From: Gordionus sp. m RMFG-2023
Taxonomy: Eukaryota; Nematomorpha; Gordioida; Chordodea; Parachordodidae
Length of the DNA stretch: 64,000 nucleotides
Direction: 5' to 3'
Assembly (NCBI RefSeq): GCF_954871325.1
Contig: NC_088777.1
Coordinates: 744,001-808,000, forward strand
The position numbers and the translations under genes were made by a program. Under the pieces are notes generated by a model that made no database searches, had not been told where the DNA came from, and saw only the letters and a program-made list of their open reading frames with translations. Positions within the stretch are counted from its first letter, which is position 1; each line of letters starts with the position of its first letter. Below are positions 24,201-39,200 of this stretch, one piece after another.

Positions 24201-27200
24201 GTTGACAACCATATGAGAAGTGAGTGAAAGTATATCATATAACGCGCATCAAAGTGTCAAAAAATGATTCTTAAAAAATGAACGTCCTATTACAAAAAAT
24301 GTTAGCTATATTTAAATATATATCTATTTGTTAATCGATACTAATCAATCAATCAATCAAGTAAGGCAAAACGAAAATAAACAAGCTCTTCGGTTTAAAA
24401 TTAAATTTAACTTTAAGGTCATAACATGTAAATTGAAAACGCAATAAAATATTAAGAAAACTAAAAATACAAAAAGTGAATTAATAAACTCCAATAAAAA
24501 AAAAATATATCCATTTCCGTAAAATTGGTAATGGCTTGTTATATCAATAAAAAAATTTTCGCGCCTACTTTGAATATTTGAATTTAATGACAAAGATCTT
24601 AACCTGAGCCATGCATCCATGATCTCGTACAAATCAAATCAAATCGAGTATTATAAAAATTAACGTTATGTTATATAGTCGTCTCCTTGAATTGTAATAA
24701 CTTTTAAGATGATACGAAAAACGATCATTATGTATATTAGATTATTATCAATTTTTTATACAATCATTCAAAAACGAACATACATAAACAAAAATTGGGG
24801 TGGGGGCGGAGGTTGTCATTTGGGGGAGGGGTAGTGTGAATTCACCACTATTGATAACTTAACCTGAATCTTGATAATTTAAGTTTCTTTTTCAAAAGCA
24901 TATTATGGCAAAAATATAAGTTATATAAATAACCCTAATTTAATGTTCCTGTTACCTCTAATAAAATAAATTTTTCTTTGTTTGTTTAGAACCATGGATA
25001 GGGCATTAAAATGATATAACAACATCTGCGACAAATGCTAGATAAGGTATTTATATGGTTTATTATATATATATATATATATGTGATTAACGTTCGTGAA
25101 GTTTTTTATTATCAGCATGTATGATGTGATAAAATAAAGATAAATTATCTCATAAACTAATAATCACTTCATCAGCGACCAGCTGTATGCTGTCAAAACT
25201 TCGCCCATAGCTTCCTCTGGCTCCTTAACATCTTTTCTAGTGGCTAGATATCTAGCCCGTTCGTTTTGGAGTGGTAAGGTGTTGAATGTATTAAAGGGAA
25301 TCTTCGAAATTCTCCAGAAATAAACTGATGGCCATTATCTGATACAATTTATTTTGGCCTTTAACGGCCCGATAATTGCTATAGACGTGGTCTCTCTCAT
25401 CAACTCGACCCTCAACCCATTTAGTGTGTGTATCATCTCCAACTAACCGTTAATATGAATCTATAAACCCCGCTAAATCTAGATGAATGCGTTCCCATGA
25501 CGTATTAGAGATGTTCCACGAATATAAAGGTATCTCCGTTATAATTGACCCATTATTTTGAAAGAAAAACATTAAACCAACATTTTGTTCAATACCTTTA
25601 TCGCAATTAGGCCACCAAACATTTTAAAGAAGCATTGATTCCTGGATACCCCCTTGTGTATGATAGTTAATATTGATTTTCTTGACTAGTTCTACTGACT
25701 ATTCCTTAAGACTATTACTAAAAAAACACGTTAACCTGAATTATTTTTGGCATCAAAACAAAACCAATTCATGCTCGATCGATATTTTAAATTGCTTTAT
25801 TTAGCAGTCTATCATTCGTTGTTTCTCTATGGATGTTCAACTTTAATCGAGATATGTAACGAGTAAATCTATAGATTTATATTTTTAAATACTTGTTTTT
25901 GGTCGTTATTTGATTCTATACTTTCTATAATGGGAGTCTAGATAATATATTTGCCAGAATATGTTTTCTTGGACGTTATTTGTAGTAATGTAGGAATATA
26001 TTGTAATATACTATTTATATATTATGAATTATTATATTCGTCAATTAGATATGATTATAATGATTTTATATACAGTTGTATGATTATTATAATATTGGGT
26101 GAGGTTAACTACCTAACACCCATAGCATCAATTGTAATTATAATTTCCGCAATTTCCATATGATTTAACAACCTTGTGAAATTATATATATTAAAGATTG
26201 AATAAACCTGTGTACGTAGTATAGTATTCAATTTCAAAATCATGGACGAACATTTTCCATGCCCTCTTAGCTAATCGACATTGGAGTCGGAGAAAAATTA
26301 TGCACCAATAGAAAATGAGGCACAAGCACTCTTGTTTGGAAATGTTAAAATTTTCCACTTTTATTTTTGGAAAAATTTTTTTTATTGCGAACAGATCAAA
26401 AATCTTTGGAAAAATTATTTGGCGATAAACGAAGTAACTCAAATACAATGGGGGTTCCTCATATTCGTGGAACATCTCTAAGCCACAAATCGTCTTAGAT
26501 AATGACTCTCGGCTTATTTCTGCAGAATTTCGAAGATTCTGTTTAGTAAAAAAAAAATATTAAATTAATACATTTACCACACTTAAGAGTCGATATTTTC
26601 ATCACTAGATAAGATGTTAAGGAGCCAGAGGAAGCTATGGCGAAGTTTTAATGAGCCGCGAGCACCAATCTACTGGCGAGAAAAGACAGCTCACGATGAG
26701 CACACTCGAATAAGGGAATTCGAGGTTTCATAACTTGTATGAGGAGAGAATGAATTATAGAATCCAGAACTGGTGGACATTCATATTCGGTAGAAAGTAG
26801 GGATATAACGATACGGAAGCATCAAAAGAAATGGGGAAGCCAGAGAGTGAAAGAGAATATGGTGTGGGAAATAGATAAAAATTGGGAAAATGTAGAAAAA
26901 CCACCTATAGAAGGATCAACCAGCGAAACAGAAAAACTGATGAAAATTCGGGTCGAATGGATATGTCTTCAATACTTCCCGAAATGGAAACAAAAATGAG
27001 ACAGAAATCACAACGATCGAGGAAGCCTACCTATCTTCTGAATGAGGAGATTTAAAATCTTAAGTGTAGGAAAATGTGATAAATGCTATAACGTCTACCT
27101 TTATTCGACGACTTTTGAATGTTGTCGTAAATGAGAGGAAAACGCGTTAACACTTTCGATTCTAAGGGTCCCCTCATCACGGCGATAAAAGATTTTTGCG

Positions 27201-30200
27201 GATCGCGAACCGGATTCAGCTCCTTTGCTTCCGTTTCGGGCATGAATATGTAAGCACCGCTGGTCTGAGAGGTGGATTCCTTGGCTTCGTAGTAAGAGAA
27301 TTTGAGGCGAGAAGTTATGGTACGCGTTTGGGTTATGTATTTCTTGTAGTGTTATTTTCGAGTTATATGGAATATAAATCCTAAACCATTTATTTGCCCT
27401 ATTCCCTTTTAATTTTATATAATACGTTCCTTCCTTTTCTTTCTTTGTTTCAGATATAGAAAATTTAAAAAAAAAGACGCTCAATTGAAATTCAAATTTA
27501 TAAAGGACAATTTAAACCCGCGAAATAAAAATGTCACCTTAATTTAGTGTTATTAAACGGTTCATTTTGAGCCGATTTTTAAGAACGGCTAACTCAATAT
27601 TTTAGCCTAAAAAATATAGCCTAAGCCTTGGATTTCGCTAACAGATGTCCTAACCTTGGTTCCTTCTACAAGCAAAATCTTCAGGCTTGAGTTATATTAT
27701 TCTGGATGAGATAGTGAGTTAGCCGTTCTTAAAAATCGGCTCAAAACGAGCCGTTTAACAACACTACCTTAATTCACCGAATATCTTCTCAAATAGCGAT
27801 TTAAAGGAATATTTAAAGCAAATGGTTCGTGGTTAAAGGATATAGCTTCATTATAGATATAATAAAGATTAAGATTAAAAACTTGAATAGAAAATATATT
27901 GTCTTAAAAACCTGTAACAAGGCGGTGCTAGAGTCGAACATCAGTTTGACATCCGAATTGTAAATAGAAAATGCGTCAGCTCCCTCGTGGGTGGGGGATT
28001 TGAAACCCACCTTAAAACCGTTCCTTTTTAAATGGGGGAAAAAAATAGCTATTTATTTTTAATATTATCATTATATCTTTCTTAGGTTGATATAAATGAG
28101 TGTTATTTCGTGGTTAATTCGCGACTTTTAAATTAAATATAATATGAAATTTAATTAAATTATTTTTTTTGAAATGTAATATAATTACATTTGAAATATA
28201 ATGAATAAATATTTTTTTTGTATTTATAACCGGAGATAGACCATCTTATCGAAAATAATTACAAATATGTAACGAGACAAAAGGTTTCCTTTTTCTAAAA
28301 TTTGAGAAGCATTATATAAAACATGTAGGAAAAAAAACAAATCTAGGAATTATAATCTAAAGAAAACAATCGTTACATTCTTTTTTAATATTAGGATTAC
28401 AAATATTCATTTTCTTTATTATTATTATTAAAAAGTAACTTAACGCAGGTAAGATACTTTTTAAAACTAGTAGCATGTAATAATAATAACACTTTTCTAC
28501 CCCCTTCTCCTAATTCATTTTCGTCAAAATATAAATTTTGTTTAAATCATGAAGATGAAAAACAAACCTCTTCAGATCTCCGAGTAATCGATTGTATATC
28601 CTTCCACCACGATTCCAAACATCAATTCCCGCCAGGCTCGTTTGAGAAGATAGCAAACAGGATTGCTCCCTTTTTATCTCATACGGGGTGGCACTTAAGG
28701 CTGGCAACGTTACCTTGAAGACCAGCTGATTTAAGAAGAATTATATATGTAATTTGGTTAAATTAAACACATGGAGGAAGGAAGAAGAAAGTGATCTTGT
28801 TATCAAATAAATTAAAAAAATGCGCAAGTTTTTAAGTGTAAAACTTAACACAGTAATGCGTACAAAAAAAAAGCAGACGATAATATAATTTACAAAAACC
28901 AATTCTTTTTTTTTTAAAAAAAAACAAGGGATGCATTTGGTAAAAAGCAGACGTTAAATTTGCGTGAACTAAAATGGCGGATAGATTTACGATTACACAA
29001 AAAAAAGGTATATTTATGATGCGAAACGAAATGTCAATGAGTGTGTGTGCTGAGGATAAACAAGTTAAAGAACAATATTTTACGAATTTGCGGATAATTC
29101 TTTGGTCAATATCGGCTCACAAACTGTTACTCGATTATTATCCAATCAATTCAATGTGTACTTTCATCTTTAAATCAGAAGAAATATCTGGAAACGTGCC
29201 TTTATCTATCACAATCAATTTAGCCTTCCTCCAATCCTCCACTACTATCTTGATTACAAGTTTTAACATTTAGATTACTTAATATTTTAAAGATCGAATA
29301 GTATATTAATTCTAAACATCAATCTATCAAAAGAGTTATGGGCGTATTATAAATTATTTTCCTTCTTACCTCGAAGGCCCTCAATTCTTCGGTCGTAGAA
29401 AGTCCAGCGAATGGATCGAACTTGAATTCGGGATTTATTTGAGCCTTTATGACTTGCTTCGTGGCGGGATCTAACAGGCACACCTCTTTGATATTCACGC
29501 GTAAGGTGTAGAGTTCCTGCCTCTCTTGGGCGAGAGAATTGACTAAGTAAAAAATTCTTTTTTTAAAAAATACGTCGATTAAACCTGTGAAATAGGAATA
29601 ATGACTCGAAGATAAGGTGAAATGCCTTATATAGGTGTGGTAATGGTAAAGGGCTGAGGTTGGGGAAAGTCAACATAAAATGGCTAGATTATAGATTTAA
29701 TAAAAGAGCGACCAATCGCAATAATATATGTGCTCCTTCATTTTTTTTCTTTAACCTCAGATATATATAATAAAGCAACTTAGAGATTTACTTGCTATCC
29801 TGTTCCTTTTCGGGATCAAAATATATAAAAATTTTGGACTTCTCAGTTTCGTTTCCGCTAACGATGATAAGTTGTTCAGCGCCGTTTAAAAAGTTAGATG
29901 ACGAAGAATCCAATAAGAGATTGAGAGACGAGTCTAATATTCTTTCAGAGATTTTTATAGCTCTTAGCATTCTAATAAATATATTTTTTTGGAGTAATTG
30001 AATAATATCAAAATAAAATAGATAAATATATGATTTTCTTTGGTTCTTTTCTTAAAAACTCGCCCAATTGATTCTGTATATAAATACTTAAAAATGGAAG
30101 ACATTTCCTGGTCAGGCCTATAAATGTATGTCACCTGACCATTCCACAAATCTTTCTAACAACTTTCCCTAGTTTCTTCATCAATCCATGAAATTCTTTT

Positions 30201-33200
30201 TTTTTCTATTTCCATGTAGATCAAAGTTTTACGCTCACGAACTTCAAAAAGCATGGCTTATTATCTAATTCTTTCATTTTTTTTATTCCATTGTACTTAT
30301 TCTAAATTTATTCATAAGTACAATGCAACTTATTTGTTGTGAGTTTCACATCTTCTCGTGTTATCAAATTTGCTACAATTGACCGGCGGCCTTCGCGAGA
30401 GAATTTTTTTTTGAAGCAAAAATCCTAGATTTCTACAATCGCCTCTCCGAAATATTTTTTATTTGCCAACACCCTTCCACAGGAGTCTATGCCTCATGTA
30501 AGATATATGGAGCCAACTGACCCCCCCCCGCCTCCATCTTATTTTTGTTATCAAAATGCCCTAAAATAATTCACTCCCCACCCCCTTAATAGAAAAGAAG
30601 CGATAGTGTAAATAGATCGAACCTGAAAGCATAGTCCTCCACAACATGATGCCTAGCTGTACCCGTTATACCATCGTGATGTTGAAACAATCCCAGATCA
30701 TTCCGCGCCGTATCTAACAGAGGGTAAAAAATTTCCAGATGATCCCTGATAGTTGGCTGGCTTTGGTAGGTCACGATAGCCAGGGAATAAAATATTTCTG
30801 CCGCTCTTATAATAATTATTTAAATAATAATAAAAAAAAAATATATCCTACAATGATTTATAAAATAATAGCAAGGAACGTTTTTTCCCTCTACCTCATT
30901 CTTTTAGAATTTTTTTTTTTTTTAAAAATTACTGTATAAGAACATTCCGATTCTGATATGTTGTGTAATCTTTAGGAAATTTTGGGGCAAGGTTTTTACA
31001 ATCGGATGCCCTTCCTGACATCAACCCCCTTTAGGTGGTTTTTACTCTCCATCGAGGAGACGGTGATCATATTCTAGACCCGGACCGCGGGGAACCTTTT
31101 AAACCCCCATTAGCCACCAAAACACGTTGCCACTCTCCGGCCACGATGGGGCTGAAGGTAGGTTTTCGGGAGTGAATTGTTATAAATATCTTTTCTTTTT
31201 CTTTTTTAAAAAAAAAGGCAAAGTTATTTCAAAAAAAATATGAAGCTACCGTTTAAGACTATAGTAAAACCCTGTTATAGATAATTTCCAAAGGGGGCAG
31301 AAAATTTAGTTAACTATGGCAACTGTTAACTTTACCCGATAGAGCTAACTTTCACGTTTTTTTTAAATTTTTTTTTATCTTTCTTTCTTTCTTTCTTTAA
31401 TCCAGGTATTTAAATAATTAAAGATATAAAACTATAATCTACTCTTTCGAATATTATTCGATGGTACCCGGGTAGGCTAGTTTTTTTTTTCTAATCCCCT
31501 TTTTTCATTTTATGTTATCGTTACAGATCAAACCTATCAATTCTCAAATAATTATCTGCTATTTTCACCCAGCTTGTCTTTGGTCGCCTTTTGGGTCTTG
31601 TACCCTAAACTTCCAAGCAAAAGGCATTTATCCATTTAAATGTCTTTTGACTTCCGAAAGTTTCAACATGTTCAAACACCATTTCAGCTTATATTATCTC
31701 ACGGCACCACCTATCGCTTTTATCCTAATCATTTAATCAGTTTTTTGCTAGTTTTTCTCTCTCAGAGATACCACAATACCTAATTAACCATTCATCCGTT
31801 TTTCCTAGCGTGGCTTCATGTCCCGCTGCCACATATTTCACAAATCACAACTTTTTTTACTTTCATTTGCATAAAGTTTTCCCTTCATAGCTAGAGAGAC
31901 ATTTTTGTCCGTTAAAATGGAAGACATCTCTCTGAACTTCTTCCACGCATATCTTAATCTTTGCCAGTCAACGCCTCCATATGTGCCATGAGTATTCGCT
32001 TGGGTAAAAAAAGCTTCCCACTTTTTCCAAAGTTCTTCCATATCCAATATCAGAATTAGTCTTATCACCATCGTCATTAATCAGTTAAAGTTTAATCACG
32101 TGATATTATAATATTTTCAAAAGATCACGTGAATGCATGTCGTGTCCTTTTCGTTTAAAATTATTATTTAAGAAGTTATTTAAGCGAATGATATTTTGAT
32201 TATTCAATACATGTACACTTTTAAATAAATGTAAGCTTAGGTTACCATTAAAATCATTGGTATAAAATTTGTAAGCAAAAAAAAAATGAATACCTCAGTT
32301 TGTATTCCAAGATCCTCTCCATCCTCTTGTACTTAGGTCTGCTCGTGTAATACCCACTCCAATAATCGTTATCCTTGTCGGCGTACGTGAAAAAGTCTCC
32401 TCTCAAAACCGGAAACCTCTTAACAGATTTTTCTTTGGAATTCGCATCGTTCTTAGTAGTAGTGGCCTGTTTAATCGCTTCGAAGTATTCGGAAAGGGTA
32501 GCAAATTTAATCTGCGTTTAATAACACAACTTTGAGTATCTCAATAAAATATTTTCCAGGAAAATTCATCATTATGGTTACCCTGTATTAACAGTTGGCA
32601 CAAATTCGCGGTAAAAAAAATGCCTATAGCCATGACTGGCGCCAACTGTGAATGCACGGTTAGGCATTTTACTTTGGCATTGTATTGCGGATGATTATTG
32701 AGGTAATCCATGATTTGCAGATAATTTTCCATTTGGTAAGTCCATTCCTTTCGCGTTTTATACCTAAAATCGTCGCCCAATGGCACTAAAAGATTGTTGG
32801 TCTGGTACAACTGGCTTTTTTTGCGATACTGATCAAGCAAAAGATTGGCTCTGCATGCAAACAATAAATAGATAGTACGTGGTGTTTAGTTATATTTTTT
32901 TTCTCTAAAATAATAGAATATATCAATATTTTTCTTCCCCATAATTATCCCACTAATATAACCTCTCTCTAACATTTGACGCGCTTATGGATTGAGGGGC
33001 AACATTCCACGGACAGCTTATGCCCGTGTTGGGAAGTCTGTAGAAATCGAATTGGCAACAAACCTTGGGGTCAGGGCCGCAAGTATGAGGTATATCGTAG
33101 AAGTAAAAGGGCATCATGTGACATAAAATGTCGTTGGAACCTACGAAATCTAAATATATAATTTGTTGTTTTTTCATTTTAAAAAAAAAGATTTAATAAG

Positions 33201-36200
33201 ACCATGCCTAAAATTATTATTAAAAAATAACACTCAAAAAATTAAATCAATAAAATAATTTTCCTATAAAAAAAAATAATAAAATATTAAATTTAACAAA
33301 ATAAGTGAATTATAAAATGATTGAGTGGCTTGATTATGAATAATATTCAACAAATATTGGCAGATCATATCTAAAAATATATTGATATTTTAATATTTGC
33401 AATTAAATATTGTTATAGATTATATTTTATATTAAGGATTATATTAATAATACTCAGAATTTACGGAAATTATGGCAGGAAATTCATTGATATCAAATGA
33501 TATTTTAAATAAGATCTGATACATAATTCATTTACCCCAATTTTGCCTCCAATAAAACTCCAGGGACTTTGAGAGGGCTAACGTTTTTTTGACGAAGTAA
33601 TGCACCCTTTGTATCAGGGTCGACTCTAACCCAAAAGACTTGAGGATGTAAGCGTTAACCGGAGAATGGCCGAACGGATCTATGAACCAGCCGTGCTTGG
33701 GTTTAATCCCTTATATATTTTACATCTTTATTGTTCTTGTAAGCTAAAAATTATTGTACACTTGATCTAAAGCCATTCAATTGGGAAGCTAAATTGTTAC
33801 AAAATTAGCATCATGCCAAGAACGGTAAATGTAAAAGAGCTAGATATCTGGTTACTTATCTGAATCAGTTTCCAAACCACAAAAAAAATGAGTTATAATT
33901 ATGATAAAACTATAACGTCACGCGTTAAGCGTGAAGTAAATCATGCTTTTGGAAACACCAATTCTGAAATACAAGTAGTATATCTTATTGCTTTAACCTG
34001 TTTGTGAATGGTTTAATGGGGGGGGGGGGGGGGATAAAATCGTTGGTATAATAGAAAACATTTGCTAACATTAGCATTATAAGCCAGAACGGAGATTATT
34101 GAAGTTCTAAATATCTGTTGTTAACAATTAAGTCCTCACTTATTTAAGCCTTCAATCAATTTGGCTAATCACAAAAAAACTAAGCAAATTATAAGCCAAA
34201 AAAAAAAAAACTATGACATGACGCTTGCTCGAAGTCAGCCAAACCTTTGGAAAGCAACTCTGAAACTTATAATAATTATATTTTTAAGCGCCTAACCCCG
34301 TTTGGTAGGTAATACATAGAAGAACGCATCATTGACAAAATAATAAAAATTGCCAAGATTTACAAAATGTTAGCACTAAATATCTGGGTGCGTCAACCTG
34401 ATTAATACTCACTAATTCATCAATCAGTTTTCCCCAATCAGTAGACAAATCAGTTACAAGCAAAAGACTATAATGGAGAGCCTTATCCCCCCCCCTCCTA
34501 TTTCAAATAAAATCTCCTTTCATAAAATATCAAAATAGAAGAGTTATTTATTCCGATTTTGGGGATATAAATAATTTCGGCATTTTTAAATTTCGCTCTA
34601 AAGTAAAAAAATTACTTACTTCCCAATTTAAAAAAAAAAGGATATTTTTTTAAAAAAGCATTAAAATGGAACCCAAGTGATTGTGCAACCAGACGTTCCC
34701 TTGTATCATTTGGCCCACCATGGCGGAATAGTGGGTGTTCGCTTCGTCATTCATGACCCAACCCCCGTTTACGAATTCCAATCTTCCTTCTTCCGTGAGT
34801 CTTTTTTTTAATATTTATTTAATGAAAAGTATGATAACAATCTTGGGAAGAGTTTTCAGAAACCTAAAAAAAATGTTTTACACAGTAAGGAAATAGAGTT
34901 CCAAACCCTTCTGTCATCTATGAGCAAGATCTCCAAGCTCACATAAATGTTACTTTTGGCTAAAATCTTAAACGGGCAGTTTTTAAAAATCGATACAAGT
35001 CCGGCTTTTTTTCTAGCAACACTAGAGAAAGAAATATAATTTTTTTTAAAAAAATCAAAAAATCTGTGCGGCAGTTAGCGGGAACGGCGGGGGTTATTTA
35101 TTCCAATAATCTATTATTTCTTTAAAAAAAACAATAATCCATGATTGAGTTATAGTATTAGAGATAAGATCTAGATTTGGAAATCAGATTAAGCTCAAGG
35201 AAGTAAAATTTTTCCCAGATTTTGGGTTTTAGCTAGTGCTGTTTTGATTTTGGCCGATTTTTAAAATTAAGATTTTATAACCAAAATAATATTAAGCACC
35301 CCTTAAGATTTTTGTTGTTAATACATGCCTCCAAACCATGCTCAACACATGAACGGACTCTCCTGTGTAGTATTTTTTGGTTAGAATATTGTAGCCGTTT
35401 TCAAAAACTATTGGCAACGGGTTATTAATTTACTTCAACTTTAAATAATCCGAGGAGGTTTTTAAAAATATGGGTTTGGAATACCTGTCCTATAAATTTT
35501 TGTTTTACTTGACAAAACCCCTTCCTAAGTCATTTTTTTTTTAAATGAGAGATTAAAAAGTTTCTGGAAAATTTAAAGCCGGTAGTGAGTATTCTAAGGT
35601 CTGCACCCAATGATGCATATATTCAACTCGGCAATTCATTAATAAAAAGTGTCCAATCAATACCTGAGTCATTAAGCTACACCGACCTAACTTTTCATTT
35701 TTTAAATATTGCTTTTATTTTATAAATTTTTTAGTATTTATATACAAAAATTTACCTTGTAATTTTTCTGATATAGAATTTGAAAAAAATAAATGTATTT
35801 TAATTATTTATCAAAATAAAAAAAATCCTTTATAAAATGAAAACTTTTTAACGGCTGCTCTCTTTTCATTGGTAGTTGAGTTCCACCAATGGGAGAAAAA
35901 CGATATTTCGGCATATATAAATTTCATTCTTGGTTCGGTGGTCAGGTATTCAACCATGTAATCTAATATGTACTTCGTTTCTGTGTCGTAGTATTCCAGG
36001 AAGGTTTTGTGCCAGCCTGCGAGATGTTTGTGGTGACATGAGCATATATTTGTTTTTATAAAAATATATTTAAAAAAAAGTTTGAGATTTATATAAAAGA
36101 TTGCGATATACATTTGCGCTCTTGGCAACTCTCACTAATTTGACCAAAATTTTAAGTCCATTAATAAATTGGGCATTTCTCTAAGTTTGGCAAAAGTCTT

Positions 36201-39200
36201 GGCACCAACGGTGGGGGAATCAGACAGGTTTTACTGTATATCAAAAATTTATAAAAAAATGTCGGGTTATGTTGTGTATGTCTTAAATTTTTTTTTGAAA
36301 AAATAAGTTAAAACTACCAGTTTGAAATCGAAACGAAAAATAGTTCTGCTTCCGGTTATTAAAATTTTGAAAATAGGAATCCAGTTCAATTTCCGGTTGC
36401 TAAATTTGATCCGCGGGTTCCAGGATGTGCGTTATTTTAAAAGGAAGCAAAGATTGCGTTACCAGAATTACTAACAAACAATAAGGATACTAGACTAAGA
36501 GACGACAAGATGATCTACCTTCCGGAGTTCTTATGGAGTTTATAATTTAGGTTAGAACAAATTCTGCAAACATTTTGTTTCTAAAAGAATTTGTATGCGT
36601 TCGACTGTTCAAAAAAATAAAATGAACACGTTAGCATTCAATCTTCACTTGCAAAGGAATAATAGATGATATTTTCGCAAATTATCCATCTATAGCAACA
36701 TAAATCATAAATTTTGGAATGGAATGAAAGGCTTAAAATTTTAGATGCCCTGCCGAGGGTCCAGCAGGTCCGTGAGACTTTCCACTGAAACAAACCTCAT
36801 CGAATAAGTTGGGATCGGAATTGAAGGTTACAGTGATGTGGGTTAGGTTTAATATATTTAATAAAAATGGGTCTTATCGCATTTCAGTAAAATTTGGGCA
36901 TTGAGTGAAATTGATATAATTTGGTAAAATGTTAAATAACGCCATTTATCTTTACCAAAAAAAAAATGAATATACGTTCGCGTTCATTCATCGAATCTAA
37001 TAAATAGGCTAATGATAATGCACGCTAAGCGTGCACTGTTTTTTCATGATTTTCATAAATTACCTATCACGCCAAAAACGTCATATGTTTATTTTTATAT
37101 AAGTAAATAAATAAACTTACGAATGTAAATGTAAACAATTATTTAAACAGTCAATTTATATTATATAAGTAATCGTATTTATATACTTAGTTACAATATT
37201 TAAAATTTAATAAAACAGGTTATTCCTTTTACAGTACCTGTTCATTTTACAGTACCTTGATAGCGAAGTATTTTTATACTCAATTTATATTATAAAAGTA
37301 TATTGTTATATACTTAGTTACAATAATAATTTTATATTTAAAATTAAATAAAACAGGTTATTCCTTTTACAGTACCTGTTTCTTTTACAGTACCTGTTTC
37401 TTTTACAGTACCTTAATAGCCAAGTATTTTTATACTCAATTATATATTATAAAAGTATATTGTATTTATATACTTAGTTACAATAATAATTTTAAATTTT
37501 AATAAAATAGGTTATTCCTTTTACAGTACCTATTTCTTTTACAGTATCTTGATAGCCAAGTATTTTTATACTCAATTTATATTATAAAAGAATAATAGTT
37601 GTTTAATTTATAGTTATGCTTATACAGGCACACTGGACAGGTTAAATGTAAGCCTTTGTAGCTACCCACCCTATTCAAATTTTTTACTTAAGTTGTTAGG
37701 CCCACCCTGGTTCTCTTTAAATACAAGCCCTAATCAAAAATGTATGTAGTTGAACATACAAATAAAAACTATTTGTGATATTTGGAATGGTTAAATTAAA
37801 TATACTACCCCTTATTTACCATCTCTCTATTAATTCAAGATTATGATATAAATATTAGCACAAAAAAAATCCATATAATAATGATTATTAATTTATACCC
37901 AACTCATTAATATTTTTTACCCAACTCAGGCCAAATAAAATTTTCAAAATATTGCTCAGACTGGCCTATCATGAATATTTTTTATAAAAAATCTTATATT
38001 GATTCTTATGGATGAATATCAAAGCAATTTTGATCTAGATGAAGAAATAATTTCTACAAGTCAAAAAAAATTAAAAGTAACAATACATATTTTTTTAAAT
38101 AAGGTTATCTATTCTATAATCTATTTCATAGGTTGGGGCACAATTTGTAACATTTAATGACTTGCGAGAAGCTATAGATAAATATGAAAATCTAGTGTTT
38201 ACTAATTACCATATAGCAACATGTACCAAGCTTGGTAATTTTGATGAAAACATAATTCAAACAATACAATACAAATATATACGTTATGTTTGTATCCATG
38301 GAGGAAGACACTTTAAAAGTCGTTGGAAAGGAAAACGACTCACCCAAACTTTACAACTAAATTTCCCAGACAGCTTTTCAGTAAAGCACATAATAATAGG
38401 GGATCTACATAGGCTAGAGGTTTCCAAAATGAATAGTGGGCATAATCATGATTTGGGAATATATTTTTAAGAAATATACAATTTTTATTTATTAATTTAG
38501 ATTATAATTTATTCATGCGTTTACCTAAGCAACGTAAAATAAATGATGAATCAAGATCATTAATTGTCAAGTGCTTAGAATATGATGCTTCAATTCCTAA
38601 AATAAAATATGTCCAAAAAAAAGGAATTTATGCTACAAATCGTGATTTATATAATATAAAAAAGAAAATACTATCAACCAGGGGACTCTAAGCTCTTGGA
38701 TGTTATCGACTTATTAAAAAATCAAAACCCTGATAATATTATCAAAATAGTTAGTGAAAATAATAGCCTTCAGGGGATATATTACCAGACCCAAATATGA
38801 AGGAATACTTTAGTGCATTTCCAGAGATTCTCCTGGTTGATGCAACTTATAAATTAAATTATTATCAAATGCCAGTATTTACTCTCTTTGTTATTGATGG
38901 CGAAGAACAAACGAGATTTGCTGCTATCTGGATAATTTCTTAAAAAGAGTTAAAGATCAAACCTTTTCTTTTATTTTTAGCATCTTTGCGTCTTTTCAAA
39001 TATCCAGGACTCATTTTTTCTGGCATTTCAATATTTTTAATAACATTGAAATTGATTTCTACTTCACTATGTTTCTGTGGATTTTCTGGTTTTTGCATAA
39101 CATATTCTAAATAATCATTATTTAAATTTACAGAAACATTAAAATTTTTTTAATTAAATATAAAATGATTACCATTGTCATTAAATTTAAGTCCTGATGT

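Noticed and set aside
24357-24632. 91-codon minus-strand frame starting [16 protein letters not shown]
   Set aside because: No recognised domain, hydrophobic AT-rich composition, no matching splice context in MAN2A intron 16; likely chance.
29788-33177. Open frames antisense to MAN2A exons, for example 29792-30001, 30739-30939 and 32976-33161 on the plus strand
   Set aside because: Shadows of real exons on the other strand; no independent domain or splice evidence.
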